Part shown: positions 33,924 to 46,777 of the stretch, piece by piece
How the letters are laid out: each line of letters starts with the position of its first letter
Numbering within the stretch: the first letter of the stretch is position 1
Assembly (NCBI GenBank): GCA_029204225.1
Contig: CM055111.1
Location: 22,909,772-22,973,771 of the forward strand
Length of the DNA stretch: 64,000 bases
Direction of reading: 5' to 3'
Source: Diphasiastrum complanatum
Taxonomy: Eukaryota > Streptophyta > Lycopodiopsida > Lycopodiales > Lycopodiaceae
Made by a program: the position numbers and the translations under genes
The notes under the pieces: generated by a model
The model's input: the letters and a program-made list of their open reading frames with translations, nothing else
Told to the model about the DNA's origin: nothing
The model's database searches: none

Positions 33924-34255
33924 TTTAAACTCCAGGCCCGGCAGGCTTGAACATTGTGATGGACTGTGGAACGAGATCCTTCAACCACAGCTGCTTATGT
34001 TTTGAATCCTTGGTATAAACAGAACTTTTGTTCTTTGCCTGAAACTGCTGTAGGTAAGAATCGGAGAATAGGTAGATCCTCACACAAGAATGCTACATAA
34101 TCAATGAAGAGATGAACACGTAAGGCAAATGTATTGCTTCTTTCTAGAAAGATAAAGCTTTACTTGGAAAAGAACTTCAATTTTATGGAAAAGATAGCAT
34201 TGCATTTCATGTAATGAATAGGTCACTGTCTAGACAGCAAGATGGCAGCCAAAAA

Positions 34256-34540
34256 TCATGATGAAAAAGACATAATTGAATCAACAACAAATGGCTTTTG
34301 GCTCCCTACAGTCCATCACTAGACAACAAGTGTTAATTTTCATTTTTTGAGCCACATTTCATGATGAAAACACCATAATTCAACCAGCAAAAATGGTATT
34401 TTGTTCCCTACAGTCCATCACTGGACAACAAGCAATCACTTCCATTATATGAGCCCGATCAAGCTTATACTTCATCATTGGTTTACTAGCATGAAAAGCT
34501 ACAAATTTCCAAAGTAAAAGTGGCCCTATAGTCCATCGCT
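34256..34540. repeat. Degenerate tandem repeat downstream of gene 1
   Basis: Two clear units of about 100 bp (each with 'tacagtccatcact.gacaacaag') and a third, more diverged one near 34500-34540. Confidence 0.7.
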
Positions 34541-35096
34541 TGTTTTTTGAAGACATTCAATCTTTTATTCAAGCTATGCCAACAATTCAGTTAGTAGTAA
34601 AAAAAAAACCAGAAATGATACCAAAATTAAGCATAAAATGCGATTGTAGCATATTACTACATCAATGTAGAAGAGTCATAGCAAAAGCAAAGTGGTTATA
34701 AGTCTCTTACCGTACAAACATGGTGATAGAAGAGTAGTTGTTAGGGCACAGTCACAAGAAGAGCTTTGTAGTGAACACTCTCCACAGTTGGGTGTAGAAG
34801 ATGTAGACTAAACTGTCTCATATATATAGTAGTAGGTCGTGGAGCTTCTAGGAAGCAACCATGTAACTTGAGGGAGAAGCTGTTACCTTTGTCCATAAGT
34901 TGTGGCTAAGCTTAAAAAACTTTGTAACGTGTGTAACTTGTAGTAGAATTAAGTATAAATGGTAAAAGAACCTTCAAACAAGAGAGGTCTAATGTGGTAT
35001 GGGTATAGGACCTTATTTTCGAAGTGTTGATCGCGTCGTGTGTTGTAGTTAAGATTTGCGTCGTGTAGCGGAGTATTTTAAAGCAAAGAACCATCC

Positions 35097-35099
<3 letters not shown>

Positions 35100-35143
<44 letters not shown>
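35100..35143. repeat. (GA)n microsatellite
   Basis: About 22 uninterrupted GA units. Confidence 0.97.
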
Positions 35144-35147
<4 letters not shown>

Positions 35148-37151
35148 GCAGGGTGTCCTTACATTAGTGGCAAAAGGTCCCCTCTCAAATGATTCATCTC
35201 TTTTACAAAAGAATGTTAGAGGTCCTATCTTATGATTGGCACAAGGATTGCTTCCCATCCATTGAATTTGTTTCACTTTACTAAGAATGGTCCATTGGAT
35301 GAACCTTGTGAATTTAACTTAGGATTCCATATTGTGCATTCTATTTTGATTTAATAAGATTTTATAAATATGTTATTTGATTAACTACCTAGATCTAATA
35401 CACCAGGGCTTGTATATGCAAAATGCCAAGGCCAATGTCCTACTTAACCTATTTCTAGCATCTCGGGTATTGGGCAACAAATATATAGGGTCTCACATTG
35501 ATTTGATTGGATTTTAAGATATGCAAGTAATGAGGTGCATAGAAGATCATTATTCATAGAGGCATTATGGATCAATAGACTCCTTGTTTAGACCCAAATG
35601 CATGATCCTAAGTCTACTCCAATCATTTACAGTGACAACATCTCAGTCCAAAATTTAGCAAATATTTCTATTTTTAAATGCCAGATCTAAACACATTGAG
35701 ATTGTTTATCATTTAATTTAATTAGAGAAAAGCTTCTTTCTAAAGAGGTGGGTCTTCCTTATGTCTCATCAAGAGATTGTATTGCTAAAATCTTCAAAAA
35801 TGCATTGGGCAAATCATTATTTGAGAAGGATAGATTGCTGCTTGGCATTAAAGAGAAACCTAAGTCCAATAGTGGCTAAGCTAGATTTGAGGGAGAATGT
35901 GAAAATATACAATTACCAACTTAGGCCAACGTTGATAGGTCTTTTGGGGGACTTATCCAAAGTCAAAATCTAGCTCCCATATGTGGGACCAATAAGGAAG
36001 GGGATGAGTTACCTCATCTCGGATCCCATCATATATAGTTACTCTATAACCAAGTAAAGTGATTCTATAGACTACATTTGCTATTGTTGCATCTAGACCA
36101 ATGATGTGATTGTAAAGCTAGTATTAGCATATGGACAAGTGGTCACCTAATCTAGAAGGTTCTATATTTGAGCTGCATGAGTGATTACATAGGGTAAATC
36201 CCTTTTCATTTTCATTTCTCATTATTCTTGAGGTAGCTAAGAGAAGGAAGTGATATTTACTTGGACTATGGTCTATTTTCTCTACTAGCTAGTGTCAAAA
36301 TTTTTATATCCATAGCCAAGTAGATATACATGATCTGAGTGTATTTTGTATCGTGGATGTGGTCTTTATCAAATGCTAAGTTCATGCTACCAAACTTGTT
36401 TGGATCCATTATCTTGTAAGATAGATCTTCATGCATTGTTGATTGATAGTTTATCCCTTAGTGACTGTGCATCAACAAGTTCCACAGTTACAAATCCATT
36501 GGGATGGGGGTTACATGCTTCTAAGGTCTAACAAAAGTTTGTTTCTATTTTTTGCAGTCTCTTCCCTAGAGAAATATGATCATGACTTGTGTGAATAGAT
36601 TTTTTTTTAAACATGCAAATGGAAGTTCAAAGAGAGAGCTCTATATGATTGATTTTGCTATGGTAATTTCTATTTTCATCCTATTGTCATTTTTCTTTAG
36701 AAAAATCTACTTTCTTTTACTTCAATTGAACATCAATACATGTTTTGCATATAAATAATAAGCACTTCTATTCTAACCAAATATATATCTCGAAAGAGAT
36801 TACTATTGCTGAGATGATATCATGAGGAAGGCGACGTAGCATAAGGAGGCACCACCAAGAGAGCCCATATTTCTTAAAATGAGTACCTTGGTTTTGATAG
36901 GAACCGTAATTTCTTTTTCTAAAGTGCATATAATCATAAGACTCTAACTTGTCATGCTTTTCATCTTGAAGGTCACACTTTGCAGAATTTCAAAACACTC
37001 GTGGTATATATAGCGTTTCAATCAAAATGACATTAGTTTTATGGGATAAATTGAAAGACACGTATCCATCAAACACACATCGTTGGTCCGAACCCTAATC
37101 ACACGTGGACCAATGAAAAACTCTGAAATGTGTATTCTCCATAAGAGCCTA

Positions 37152-37154
<3 letters not shown>

Positions 37155-37246
<92 letters not shown>
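37155..37246. repeat. (CT)46 microsatellite
   Basis: The longest dinucleotide tract in the window. It forms the left boundary of repeat copy B. Confidence 0.97.
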
Positions 37247-37248
<2 letters not shown>

Positions 37249-39110
37249 GGGCTTTGTTACATACATATATCGCTTTATTCGCTTCGCAAGCCTCTGTGGA
37301 ATGTAAATGTCGCGTACTAACTTTATTTACTAGTGGGGGAAAAAGAAATGCCTTACTATGATAAAAGACCCCACATAATAGAAAAGGTCTTTTAAAAATA
37401 ATGGTGGGAAAGTTGTGAATCTTTCAATGGCCAGGATCTGTGCACATTATGGACAGTTAATCTAACGGTGGGCAACAATTTGCACTTAGTACACCTAAGT
37501 GTCCTCTGGCTCTATAAAGAGGAAAATCACACAACCCTATTCACTTTACCTCATGCCTTCCTGCTCTCTCTCTCTCTCTCTCTCCCTCCTTCTTGCTCTC
37601 ATGGTGCTCAATAATACTGGGATTGTGATCAAAGAGAATGCTCGTGATTGCTAGTGAAAAAACATTGGTGGTATAATACTGCAACAAAGGTGAGTTTGGT
37701 TCAAGTTATGATAATTCACTGATAAGGATAGGTGTAAGTGAAACCTTATGATGAATGCTTGTGGTTTACCATATATATTTTTGTGTAATAATAGACAATC
37801 AACCTGTATACTGTCATTGGATATTCTCACGATCAAACGTTGTTCCGAAGAACAAAAGGGCAAATTTTCAGGTATGCTATCAACTCTTTTGGCTTGTAAT
37901 AAGTGCTGGACAGCAAGCTTACTGTTCATGATCAGTATCATATGTTATACGGAATGGATGGTCGCTGGTCAGCACCCTCACTGAGGCGGATTTGAGAACT
38001 GGCCAGTGCTGAAATATTACTCATAAAGGTGTTCATTTAGTGCGATTTGTTGTAGCTCGTGGTATGAGCCATATTGCATGCATTTTTCATCAAGCTATGC
38101 TATTGATAATGCGATTTGAGCGCTGTCCTTTCAACGTTTTCAGGGAGATATCATAAGCCATAGCATAAACATGGTTGTTTAGCATGCTCGCATAAAACTC
38201 GGTTGGCTGTAACCCTTCACGTAGTATTGCTTTTGCTAATGCTCTCTTGATGTGATAGTAACTATGAGGTTATCCACCTGTGATAACCTATATGATAGTA
38301 TCTGTGAGTATGGGAAAGTTAGCAGTACAAAAAGTATGCTTTGTATGATTATATGAGCTTGAGATAAATGGTTATGATCGTTGACAATTTGTATGCGGTG
38401 GGGAATGCACACAACCCAAAAGTCACGTCACTAATTTTCGAAAAAGCAAGCAATTATTGGTGATGACACTATGAAGCTTTAAAAACTACATTATGGGTAA
38501 CCCTATACTTTCGGTTTGAATGCTTTTAGCATGTAGGTGATTTGAGTAAGCAGCTAAAGATGGATAGTTCGCACATGATTACTTCAACTCACATTCAGGT
38601 ACGATGCAGTATGGAATATCACTGATACAGTGAGCAGCCTTACTCATTATTATTATGCATTGGTCATGATACTATAAATCTTGCTTGTAATGGGTTTCTG
38701 GTATTATATTTGATAACTGATAGTCATGCATGCGTATTGATTAACATATGCATGAGTTATTGAAGGAATTTTTTTTTGGCATCTATAAGTTAAGTCACGT
38801 ACTCTTATAGGACTCGACTTTGGTACATTTGAATGGCTTGGAATTGCCCAAGTAGTTCGGTGCTTGGATTCCCGGATAAAGTGATACGGGGAATCCATGG
38901 GGCTAGTATAGCACGGAGGTGCTCTAGTACCTAGCACTGTGACCAACGTCAAGTCATTGTCCATCTGTGTAATGAAAAACAGTTGCTTACATATAGAATA
39001 CACTTGTGAACCTAATATGTTCCTTTTTGCTCTTTTACTGATCAATATGGCTTCTGTCCTAATACGGCTTCGTTAAAGAGTGGAACATGTTGCTAATTTA
39101 GAAAGTGAAC
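37155..39110 (+). repeat. Dispersed repeat, copy B (inverted to copy A)
   Basis: Matches the reverse complement of 275-2063 from the microsatellite (ctctcatggg) through the second CT tract near 37563 to 'gaaagtgaac'. Small indels and scattered substitutions separate the copies. On its right, where homology to copy A ends, an orphan ORF begins. Together with copy A it bounds a 35-kb segment holding gene 1. Confidence 0.75.
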
Positions 39111-39270
39111 GATTAGGGTAGCACCAAACCTTTACATTTATTTGTATTTTATGGCTAACAAGGTCTGTTGTATGATGTAGTCCATAGGATGGTTTCATGA
39201 TGTAGTGACTCTTGGCTATGGGGAGCCCCTTCCTCCTCCTAGTCCTTTTGTTCAGACCATTATATGTTGC

Positions 39271-40593
39271 ATGAAAAAAGCGGTTGAAGTTCACAATTTG
39301 ATTATTGCTTATGATATGACTACTTATAATGTTGTTGGTCCGGATGATAAAATTCTTTGTCTTATTGATTTGATGAACATCATGGATTGGATCAATATTT
39401 ATACGAATTTTATTAAAACGAAGAAATCCCTTAGCATGATTGAAAAAATTTATATGGGCCTCTCCAATTATGCTGAACGAATTGTTGCCGATAAAAAATT
39501 TTGTAATACGCATATTCGGAAAGTATTTGCTTGCTTGAAAAAAGAAAATGGTGACTCCTCTATTTATACCCATGTCCCTTCTACTGCTCCTACTTCACCG
39601 CACTCTCTGATTTTTACCGAGGACCTTGATGAAGATAATGCTTCTCAGTTAGAGTCTTTCTCACAAGAAATTTGTGATGTGGGAAATCAATCTGCCTTTG
39701 AATTTTGTCAAGCCAATAGTGGCCAAGTACCATTGGTACCTAGTCATATCATTGAGTTTAAATCTACAAAAACTGCTTATAAACTTTGGAGCCTTCCCTC
39801 TATAAACTTCCTTGCACCTATCTCTATTGAACTTTGGATCGCTCTTGCTCATCTTACTAATGAAGAGGTCCAATCTTGCAAGCTTGCTGCTTTGCATAAG
39901 AGTCCTTTTTTTGATACTCCTATTGTCTTTGATACTGTTATCAAGATGAGCAGATTTGAACCTTCAAGATGTCCTTCTCAGCAGACCTGGGCTAGAACTA
40001 GAGGCCATTTTGACACTGGCTTTAATAGAATGAACCTTCATCAAGCTAGAATCTGGAACTGGAAAAGACCCTTCTTTAAGTGCAGATGCGGTGATAAATG
40101 CAAAAACAATTCTTCTATCATATGGTTTGATCACTCTATCTGGTATATAATGAATAATCTTTTCATTTTCTTTTCTGGTGCATCTATGCAAAACCAGCTT
40201 AATGCCTTCTTTCTTTGGTTGCATAAACTTGCTAGAGAGGTTGTGAAGTCCCACCTTGTCTTTCTGTTTATTCGACAATACATGATTGATGTTGCCATTG
40301 AACTTTTCATAAACCCTACTGCTAAGCTTCTTGCACACCTTGGTGATGCTAAAAACGTTCGAGAAATTGAACGCCTTTTGAAAAAACCCAGCTTCTCTAC
40401 CTTGCAAGACAAATACTTCCAGAATACTAGCAAAAAAACGGGTTCCTTCAATCTGAACAATCCAAGCTCAGTCATATCAGGCAGTGGAAATAACAAGAAG
40501 AGGAAATACTTTCCAAACAAAGGCAAAGAAGGACAAAGTAGTGGTGGAAAGGGAGATCTTCCTATCAGAAAGCTGAACTTTTACCGTGATTGA
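39271..40593 (+). CDS. Orphan ORF, about 440 codons, possibly retroelement-encoded
   Basis: The frame is open from 39181 and the first ATG is at 39271 (MKKAVEVHNLIIAYDM); stop TGA at 40591. I do not recognise it. Visible features: an acidic stretch TEDLDEDNASQLESFSQE, a small Cys cluster FFKCRCGDKCKNN, hydrophobic helices around NNLFIFFSG and HLVFLFIRQYMIDVAIELF, and a basic, Gly-rich tail (NNKKRKYFPNKGKEGQ) that could bind nucleic acid. It follows repeat copy B and ends about 180 bp before a copia RT, with which it shares no frame. Having no stop in 440 codons among decayed neighbours suggests recent function or youth. It could be ORF1 of the element that also left the RT fragment at 2130-2930. 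Confidence 0.55.
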   Translation: MKKAVEVHNLIIAYDMTTYNVVGPDDKILCLIDLMNIMDWINIYTNFIKTKKSLSMIEKIYMGLSNYAERIVADKKFCNTHIRKVFACLKKENGDSSIYTHVPSTAPTSPHSLIFTEDLDEDNASQLESFSQEICDVGNQSAFEFCQANSGQVPLVPSHIIEFKSTKTAYKLWSLPSINFLAPISIELWIALAHLTNEEVQSCKLAALHKSPFFDTPIVFDTVIKMSRFEPSRCPSQQTWARTRGHFDTGFNRMNLHQARIWNWKRPFFKCRCGDKCKNNSSIIWFDHSIWYIMNNLFIFFSGASMQNQLNAFFLWLHKLAREVVKSHLVFLFIRQYMIDVAIELFINPTAKLLAHLGDAKNVREIERLLKKPSFSTLQDKYFQNTSKKTGSFNLNNPSSVISGSGNNKKRKYFPNKGKEGQSSGGKGDLPIRKLNFYRD

Positions 40594-40769
40594 TCCATGT
40601 GTAAGAAGACATAGAAGAAAAAAGGATATTGGAGGTCAAGAATACTGGTAGACGACGACTAGTGGTTAGAAGAGACAGAGGGAAGTTTTTTCTGCATTTA
40701 CGTTATTATAACAGATGCTTTGAGACGATTGATGTTAAACAATTAACAGGTCTAGACAACATCTATCCA

Positions 40770-42150
40770 GATTTATGGATGATCCGGCCTGCTACTTCGT
40801 GCAGAAATCAAACACAGTTGTTGAGGCAATGTCTACTATTGATATTGATCAATGGAAAGCAATGATGGACACTGATTTCGATTCTCTGATGGAGAATCAA
40901 ACATGGACACTCACTGAGCTACCAAAGGACCGAAAACCAATTCCATGCAAATGGATATTCAAGGCAAAGTACGACGCTGAAGGAAAGCTAAATCATTACA
41001 AGGCTAGACTAGTCGCCAAAGGCTTTTCTCAGATTCCAAACCTGGATTATTCAGAAACCTTCAGCCCAGTCGTCACACATGCGTCAATCCGCCTACTCCT
41101 CTCCTTTGCAGAACAGATCTTGAAGTCCACCAGATGGATGTCTAGACTGCTTTCCTCAATGGAACCATCGAAGAGGAGATCTAAATGACACAGCCAGAGG
41201 GATACGAACTCAATGGCAAGCAACAACACCTTGTATGCAAAATCCACAAGGCACTCTACGGGCTGAAATAGTCACCCATAGCTTGGTTCCAGAAGATCAA
41301 CGCATTTTTGGTAGAGAATGGTTTCATTCCAAACTCAACAGACTCGAATGTCTATTTCAAGTTTGTATTAGATTATTTCATCATCATCACTCTCTACGTA
41401 GATGATACACTCGTATTTAGTAATAATCTGACTCTGATGAAGGATACAAAATGCATGCTGGCCCAGGAATACAAGATGACTGACATGGGTCCAGCCCACT
41501 ACTATCTCGGAATCCAAATCCAACAAAATCGACCCAACAGACTGACTTCATCAGTCAACAATGATATCTCAACAACGTGTTGAAAAAGTATGGAATGGCC
41601 AACTGCAAACCAAGTCACTTTTTGCTCGACCCTGGACTAAAGTTATTAAAGGAACAGTCTCCTCAAACTGAGGCAGAAAAGGAGGAGATGAAGCATTACC
41701 CATTTCAATCCGTCATCGGCTCACTGATGTACGCAATGATCTGCACACGACCAGACCTTGCATATTCGATCAGTACACTCAATCAGTTTCTGTCAAATCT
41801 AGGCCTAACCCATTGGAAGGCACTAACAAAGGTCATGAAGTACATTTAAACAATGAAAACTCTCATTGTCTGCTACAGAGGCAGCCATACTACCAACATC
41901 CTTCAAGTCTACACAAATGCGGATTGGGCAGGAGATGTCGACACCATAAAATCAACTTCTGGATTTGTATTTTTATACAACCAGGCCCAATCTCATGAAA
42001 CAACCCGAAGTAGACCTCGGTTGCATTATCATCAACGAAATCCGAATACATAGCTGCCACCAATGCAACCAAAGAGGCGATCTGGCTAAGGCAACTGCTT
42101 GCAGACCTGAACTTTGCACAAACACTTCCTACAACAATCTATTGTGATGG
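40770..42150 (+). pseudogene. Copia RT-RNase H (3' half of an element)
   Basis: Starts in the integrase-RT linker (DNIYPDLW), then WKAMMDTDFDSLMENQTW, KWIFKAKYDAEGKLNHYKAR, the catalytic YVDD at 41395-41406, and SVIGSLMYAMICTRPDLAYS. Frameshifts near 41130 and 41560 and a TAG near 41269 break it. RNase H is cut at a CDG motif (about 42150). Confidence 0.85.
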
Positions 42151-42335
42151 GCACCTTCGTCTTTTTCGCCTTTTCTCCTTTTTCCTGCCTTTGCTCTAAG
42201 GACACCTTCGGGATTTACATGCCTTCAGTCTAAGGGCACCTTCGGGTTTTTCGCGTTTTTGCTACATTGGCAGATCGACGTCGCCAACTTATCATCAACC
42301 CTAAAACAGCTGGAGAAACAAATATCCTAAGGGCA
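42151..42335 (+). repeat. Copia LTR fragment
   Basis: Repeats of the form 'aaggGcaccttcggg' followed by 'tttttcgcgtttttgcta' match the inner part of the LTR at 4989-5577. The RNase H end, polypurine tract and LTR start are deleted, and homology stops at 42335. Confidence 0.65.
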
Positions 42336-43739
42336 GTTTCATATGCATGATGCACTTTCACACCATTAAGAAGTTCTAATTGATAAGCTAACTCAATTAT
42401 TTACTGAAAATCTCTAGGTGACTCTTTGAATTCACAAAATGTCTTGTAACATCCCTTCCACATCTACACAAATTAGCTAGCTACCTTTTGGAGTTTGATC
42501 CTTCTACCTTCCACAACAATAGGTGCTCTAGGCTAAAACCCAAACATAAGCCTAAAGGGAAGGTAACTTGTGGCAATATGCCTACTAGTATTTTAAGCAA
42601 ATTCAATCTTCAAATTGTTTGCTAGAAACATTTGTGCGAAGTATATACTTCCTGATTTGATTCTTTCTTTGAATTCGACCATCAGATTTTGGATGATTTA
42701 AGGAACTAAGACCAAGACATCTTTCCGACTTTTGGAATACAATGGACGAGGTTTGTCTTGTGAATCAACCATCACATCACCAACCACATCATTGTTGGAG
42801 TTAATCTTCACTCCTACTCTCCTAGATTCATTTCCTGAGTACCGGTATACTATGTAAATATTCTCTCTCTACAATAGCATGCAATCTACTCACACAAAGT
42901 CGACGAACAGTCTATGCAATATATCGACATTGAAGCAGAAGCAGGACCGACTTCATCGACGTCAACTTCACCGACTCGACTTAATTCCATCGACATCTCG
43001 CCGACTTCAACTCCACGACATCTTCTCTAGGGCGAACCAGTCGACCCGACTTGTTTGACACCTTCAATGATGTCGACTATTACTAGTTAAAATGGAGCTC
43101 TATCTCTACCATGTCCGACACAAACTACGTCACAGTTCAATTCAGTACTTTGTAGTAATTGCATTACTTCACAACCGTCATTTACATAGTTTATAAGGGA
43201 AAGCTCCTCAAGATCCTGCTTACAAGACAAACACAATGAAAAGCACGCTATGGAGAAACCACCCAACCAAGTAGAAGCAACCATGAACTCTATAAGCTTC
43301 ACTCCCAAGCCAAGGAATATGAAACATGAAAGCAGAGTGAGAGTCTGGCAATGAATCAACTAAAATGTGTGGTAGTAGGGCGAGTTTGGCCTCCTTAAGT
43401 AGAGCCTAAAACCAATTGTGCATGTGGTAATGCAAGGTTCCAACTCCCCTATACATAGATTCATCTAGAATAGAGTCTCTATGCATGGATCATCTATTCA
43501 TAGATTGTTATTGATAACTTTACACATGCATATATTGTTCCAAACCTTGTACTAACTCCATTTAGTGTGTTCTAGGCCTCACAAGGATATTAGTTACTCT
43601 CGGGTCACGTTCAGTATGATGTGGCATAACTAATAGCTTGTTTCATTGGAGTACCGTATATCTAAGACTAGGAGTATACTGAATCCTATGTATTAGTCAT
43701 GGACATAACATTCTTCCCCTCTTGAACTGCTCATGTCCT
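42336..43739. other. Unassigned region
   Basis: Short frames only. 42890-43050 is enriched in TCGAC/GTCGA words (imperfect repeats of 'tcgacttca'-like units). Confidence 0.35.
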
Positions 43740-43930
43740 CATAAGCTAAACTTAGGAAAAATCTTTTTTATGCTATCAACTCTCCAAATCATCATCCTCA
43801 GTACAACCTTTCCACCGGATTAAGCACTCAGAGATTGAACAATTTCCAACATGAAACTTGACATCCAATCCACTATCAAACAACTGTCCTACACTAATGA
43901 GATTCTTGGTTAGTTGGCACTTTGATTATC
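43740..43930 (-). pseudogene. Copia protease C-terminal scrap
   Basis: The - strand has NLISVGQL-like then LDVKFHVGNCSI, the segment that follows the protease in copia elements. It belongs to a different family from its neighbour. Confidence 0.4.
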
Positions 43931-43934
43931 ACAA

Positions 43935-46610
43935 AATAATGTCGTCGGAACATATTGATTCAAACCGATACTTGAAAGTAAGTTCCTCAATCAAATTGTT
44001 TCCTTTGTAGCTTGAGAGGCTGCAATATACTCTAATTCAATGGAAGATAGAGCTATTGAAAATTGCTTGTGACTGTTTCAGGAAATTGGACCATTGTTGA
44101 GGAAGAATGTGAATTCGGAAGTGGATTTACGAGTGTCTACATCTTCTGCCCAACGTGCATCTATGTAACCACTGAGTAAATTGAGTTTGTCGTTGTCGAC
44201 TGCTCCATAACAAATGCAAAAGTTCATAGTAGCTCGAAGATATCTCATGACTCTGATAAGAGCCTTCCAATGTGTTAGACTAGGATTAGTCATAAATTGA
44301 CTGAGAGAGCTGACTGCAAAAGCTATGTTTGGCCTGATACAGATCATGGCGTACATAAGAGATCCTATAATAGAATGGTAAGGATACTCATACATCTGCT
44401 GCCTCACATGAATTGTTTGGAGACACTGGTCCTTTGACAAATTGAGACCTAGTTCCATTGGTGAGAGAGCTAACTTGCAATTCATCATATTATATCTGAC
44501 TAACATGTTGTAGATGTACCTATATTGTGTAATGTAGACCAACTTCTGCTTTCTGTCTCTGTGGATTTGTATACCATGGCAGAAATGAGCTTCGCCCAGA
44601 TCGGTCATATCGGATTTGGAAGATAGCATTGTCTTGGCCTCTTTTGTCAGATCAGTATTGTTGTTGAAAATCAATGTATCATCCACGTATAAAGTGATAA
44701 TGATAAAAGACTGATGCACTACTTTGAAATAAACATTTGAATATGAAGAGCTAGGTGTGTAGTCGTGATCAATAAGAAAAGTACTTATCCTTTGAAATCA
44801 TGCTCGAGCAGATTGCTTCAAGCCATAAAGTGCCTTATGGAGTTTACACACATGATTGTGTTTACCCTCGATAATATAACCTTCAGATTGTACCATGTAA
44901 ATGTCTTCTTCGATAATTCCATTGAGATATGATGTTTGTACATCCATTTGATGTATTTCCAAATCTGCTGCAGTGGCAAATGATAGCAAAAGTCGAATAG
45001 AAAAATTCTTGACTATTGGACTGAAGGTCTCAGTGTAATCGACATTGTATACCTAAGAAAATCCTATGGCGACAAGTCGTGCCTTTCTCCTATTGATGCT
45101 TCCATCTACATTGTACTTGAGGTTGAAAATCCATTTGCAATCAACTACATTTCTGCTAGCAGGTAATTCAACAATTGTCCATGTCTGGTTCTTGATAAGA
45201 GATGAATACTCTTTATCCATAGCTTCTTTCCAGAGATCTGAATTAGGCTGACTGAGTGTCTCTTGGACAGACGTCGGTTCCTGAACAAGATAGGCTGCAG
45301 ACACGTCAATATACCTCTCAGGTGGTCTGCTAGTCCTTGATGATCTTCTGGGTAATACAAGAAGTTGATCATTTCCATCATACTGTAGTTGCTGATCTGC
45401 AACATCGTCATCTTCTGATTTGTCATCGATTTGTTGTTCGTCAAAAGTAGCAGAGCTTGGACCTTCAATGGGAATAGTCAACTAAGGAACTGGAAAGTTC
45501 AATGTGTCAAGAGAATCTAACAGGTCGGCTACATGGGGACTACTTTTTCCTTTGAGGTCTTGAAACTGATCTTCGATCAAGATGACATCCCAACTAGTGA
45601 ATATTTTCGACTCGATGAGATCGAACAACTTGTAGGTTTGATCTGAAGTAGTGTAGCTGATGAAAACACATTTGATACTCTGGAAGTCAAGCTTCTTCTT
45701 GAGATCACAAGGTATCTGCGCAAAAGCAGTACATCCAAAAACTCGTAAGTTTGATAAAGAAGGTTTGGTACCTGTCCAAATTTCGAATGGTGTTTTGTCT
45801 GAGAGACCTTTAGTAGGACATATGTTCTGAATATAGGTTGCTGTTGAAACAGCTTCAGCCCATAAGGACTTCAAAATTGTCGCATGTGATAACATGCACT
45901 TTGTCGATTTGACTAAGGTTCTGTTCTTTCTCTCAGCAAGACCATTTGACTGAGGCAAATAGGAGGTGATGTATTGTTGCTCAATGCCATTGTTAAGGCA
46001 ATACTCCTTGAATTCGGTGGAGATGTATTCTCCTCCGTTATCTGACCTCAGTGCTTTGATTCGTTTGCTAGATTGATTCTCAGCATGCTCTTTGAATTGT
46101 CTGAATTTGATGAAAGCCTCTGATTTCTATTTAATGAAATAAACAGCTGTTCTTCTAGAGACTTCGTCAATAAAAGTAATGAAATACTTTGCATCTAACA
46201 ATAAAGGAGTTTGCATAGGTCCATATATATCCGTATGAACAACATCTAATAGATCTTTTGCTGCATGCCTATGGTCTGATCTAAAAGGAATCCTAGCCTT
46301 CTTTCCAAAGATGCAGCTATGACAGACAGAGAAATCGACCTTACTAGAAGGATAGTCGAGATCAAGAACCATGGATTGTCTGGACATGTTCAAAACAGAT
46401 GCATAATTCAAGTGTCCTAAGCGATGATGCCATAGTAATGCTTTATTGACTAGAATAGAGGCTTTCAAGGCTTGACTAGACTCAAAATAACAATGTGCCA
46501 ATCTCTATAAGTAACTTTGCCTCTTGTCGAGTGCAAGGATCTTATTACTCCTATCAATAACCTTATGACCTAAATCTGTAATTATACTTACTGATAACAA
46601 ATTTGTAGAG
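43935..46610 (-). mobile_element. Copia element fragment (INT-RT-RNase H), inverted to the next element
   Basis: - strand order: pre-integrase ALLWHHRLGHLNYASVLNM (46127-46501), integrase PQSNGLAERKNRTL and YIQNICPTKGLSDKTPFEIW (45482-45958), linker and RT start PRRSSRTSRPPERYIDVSAA with WKEAMDKEYSSLIKNQTW (45053-45481), LHQMDVQTSYLNG-like (44798-44989), YVDD and RNase H (44078-44719), ending at CDNQSA near 43935. LTRs, gag and protease are missing. About 1.5 kb is nearly identical to 48650-50200 in opposite orientation. Confidence 0.85.
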
Positions 46611-46777
46611 CGTTTAAAAACATATCAAGCTTCTTTTGAAGCTTATCATGAAGCAGTAGCTACTCCTGCTAAGTTGACTCTATCCAGTCTTTCATTCCGC
46701 AAGAGTGATCTCTGAACACAATTGCTATCACTTGGCAGTCGGGTTGGAGCCCTGCGGACGGACTCAGTTTCCATCAC

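Larger units (their letters stand above)
33924..37154. other. Intergenic region downstream of gene 1
   Basis: Non-coding apart from short frames. Contains the tandem repeat above and a GA microsatellite. A possible SINE-like segment near 36130-36190 was not supported. Confidence 0.4.

Noticed and set aside
36120-36200. SINE-like segment with a possible B box
   Set aside because: 'ggttctatatttgag' is only loosely B-box-like; no A box at the right distance, no tail and no target duplication.
39073-39573. 166-codon - strand frame
   Set aside because: Antisense shadow of the orphan ORF; Ile/Asn-rich without motifs.
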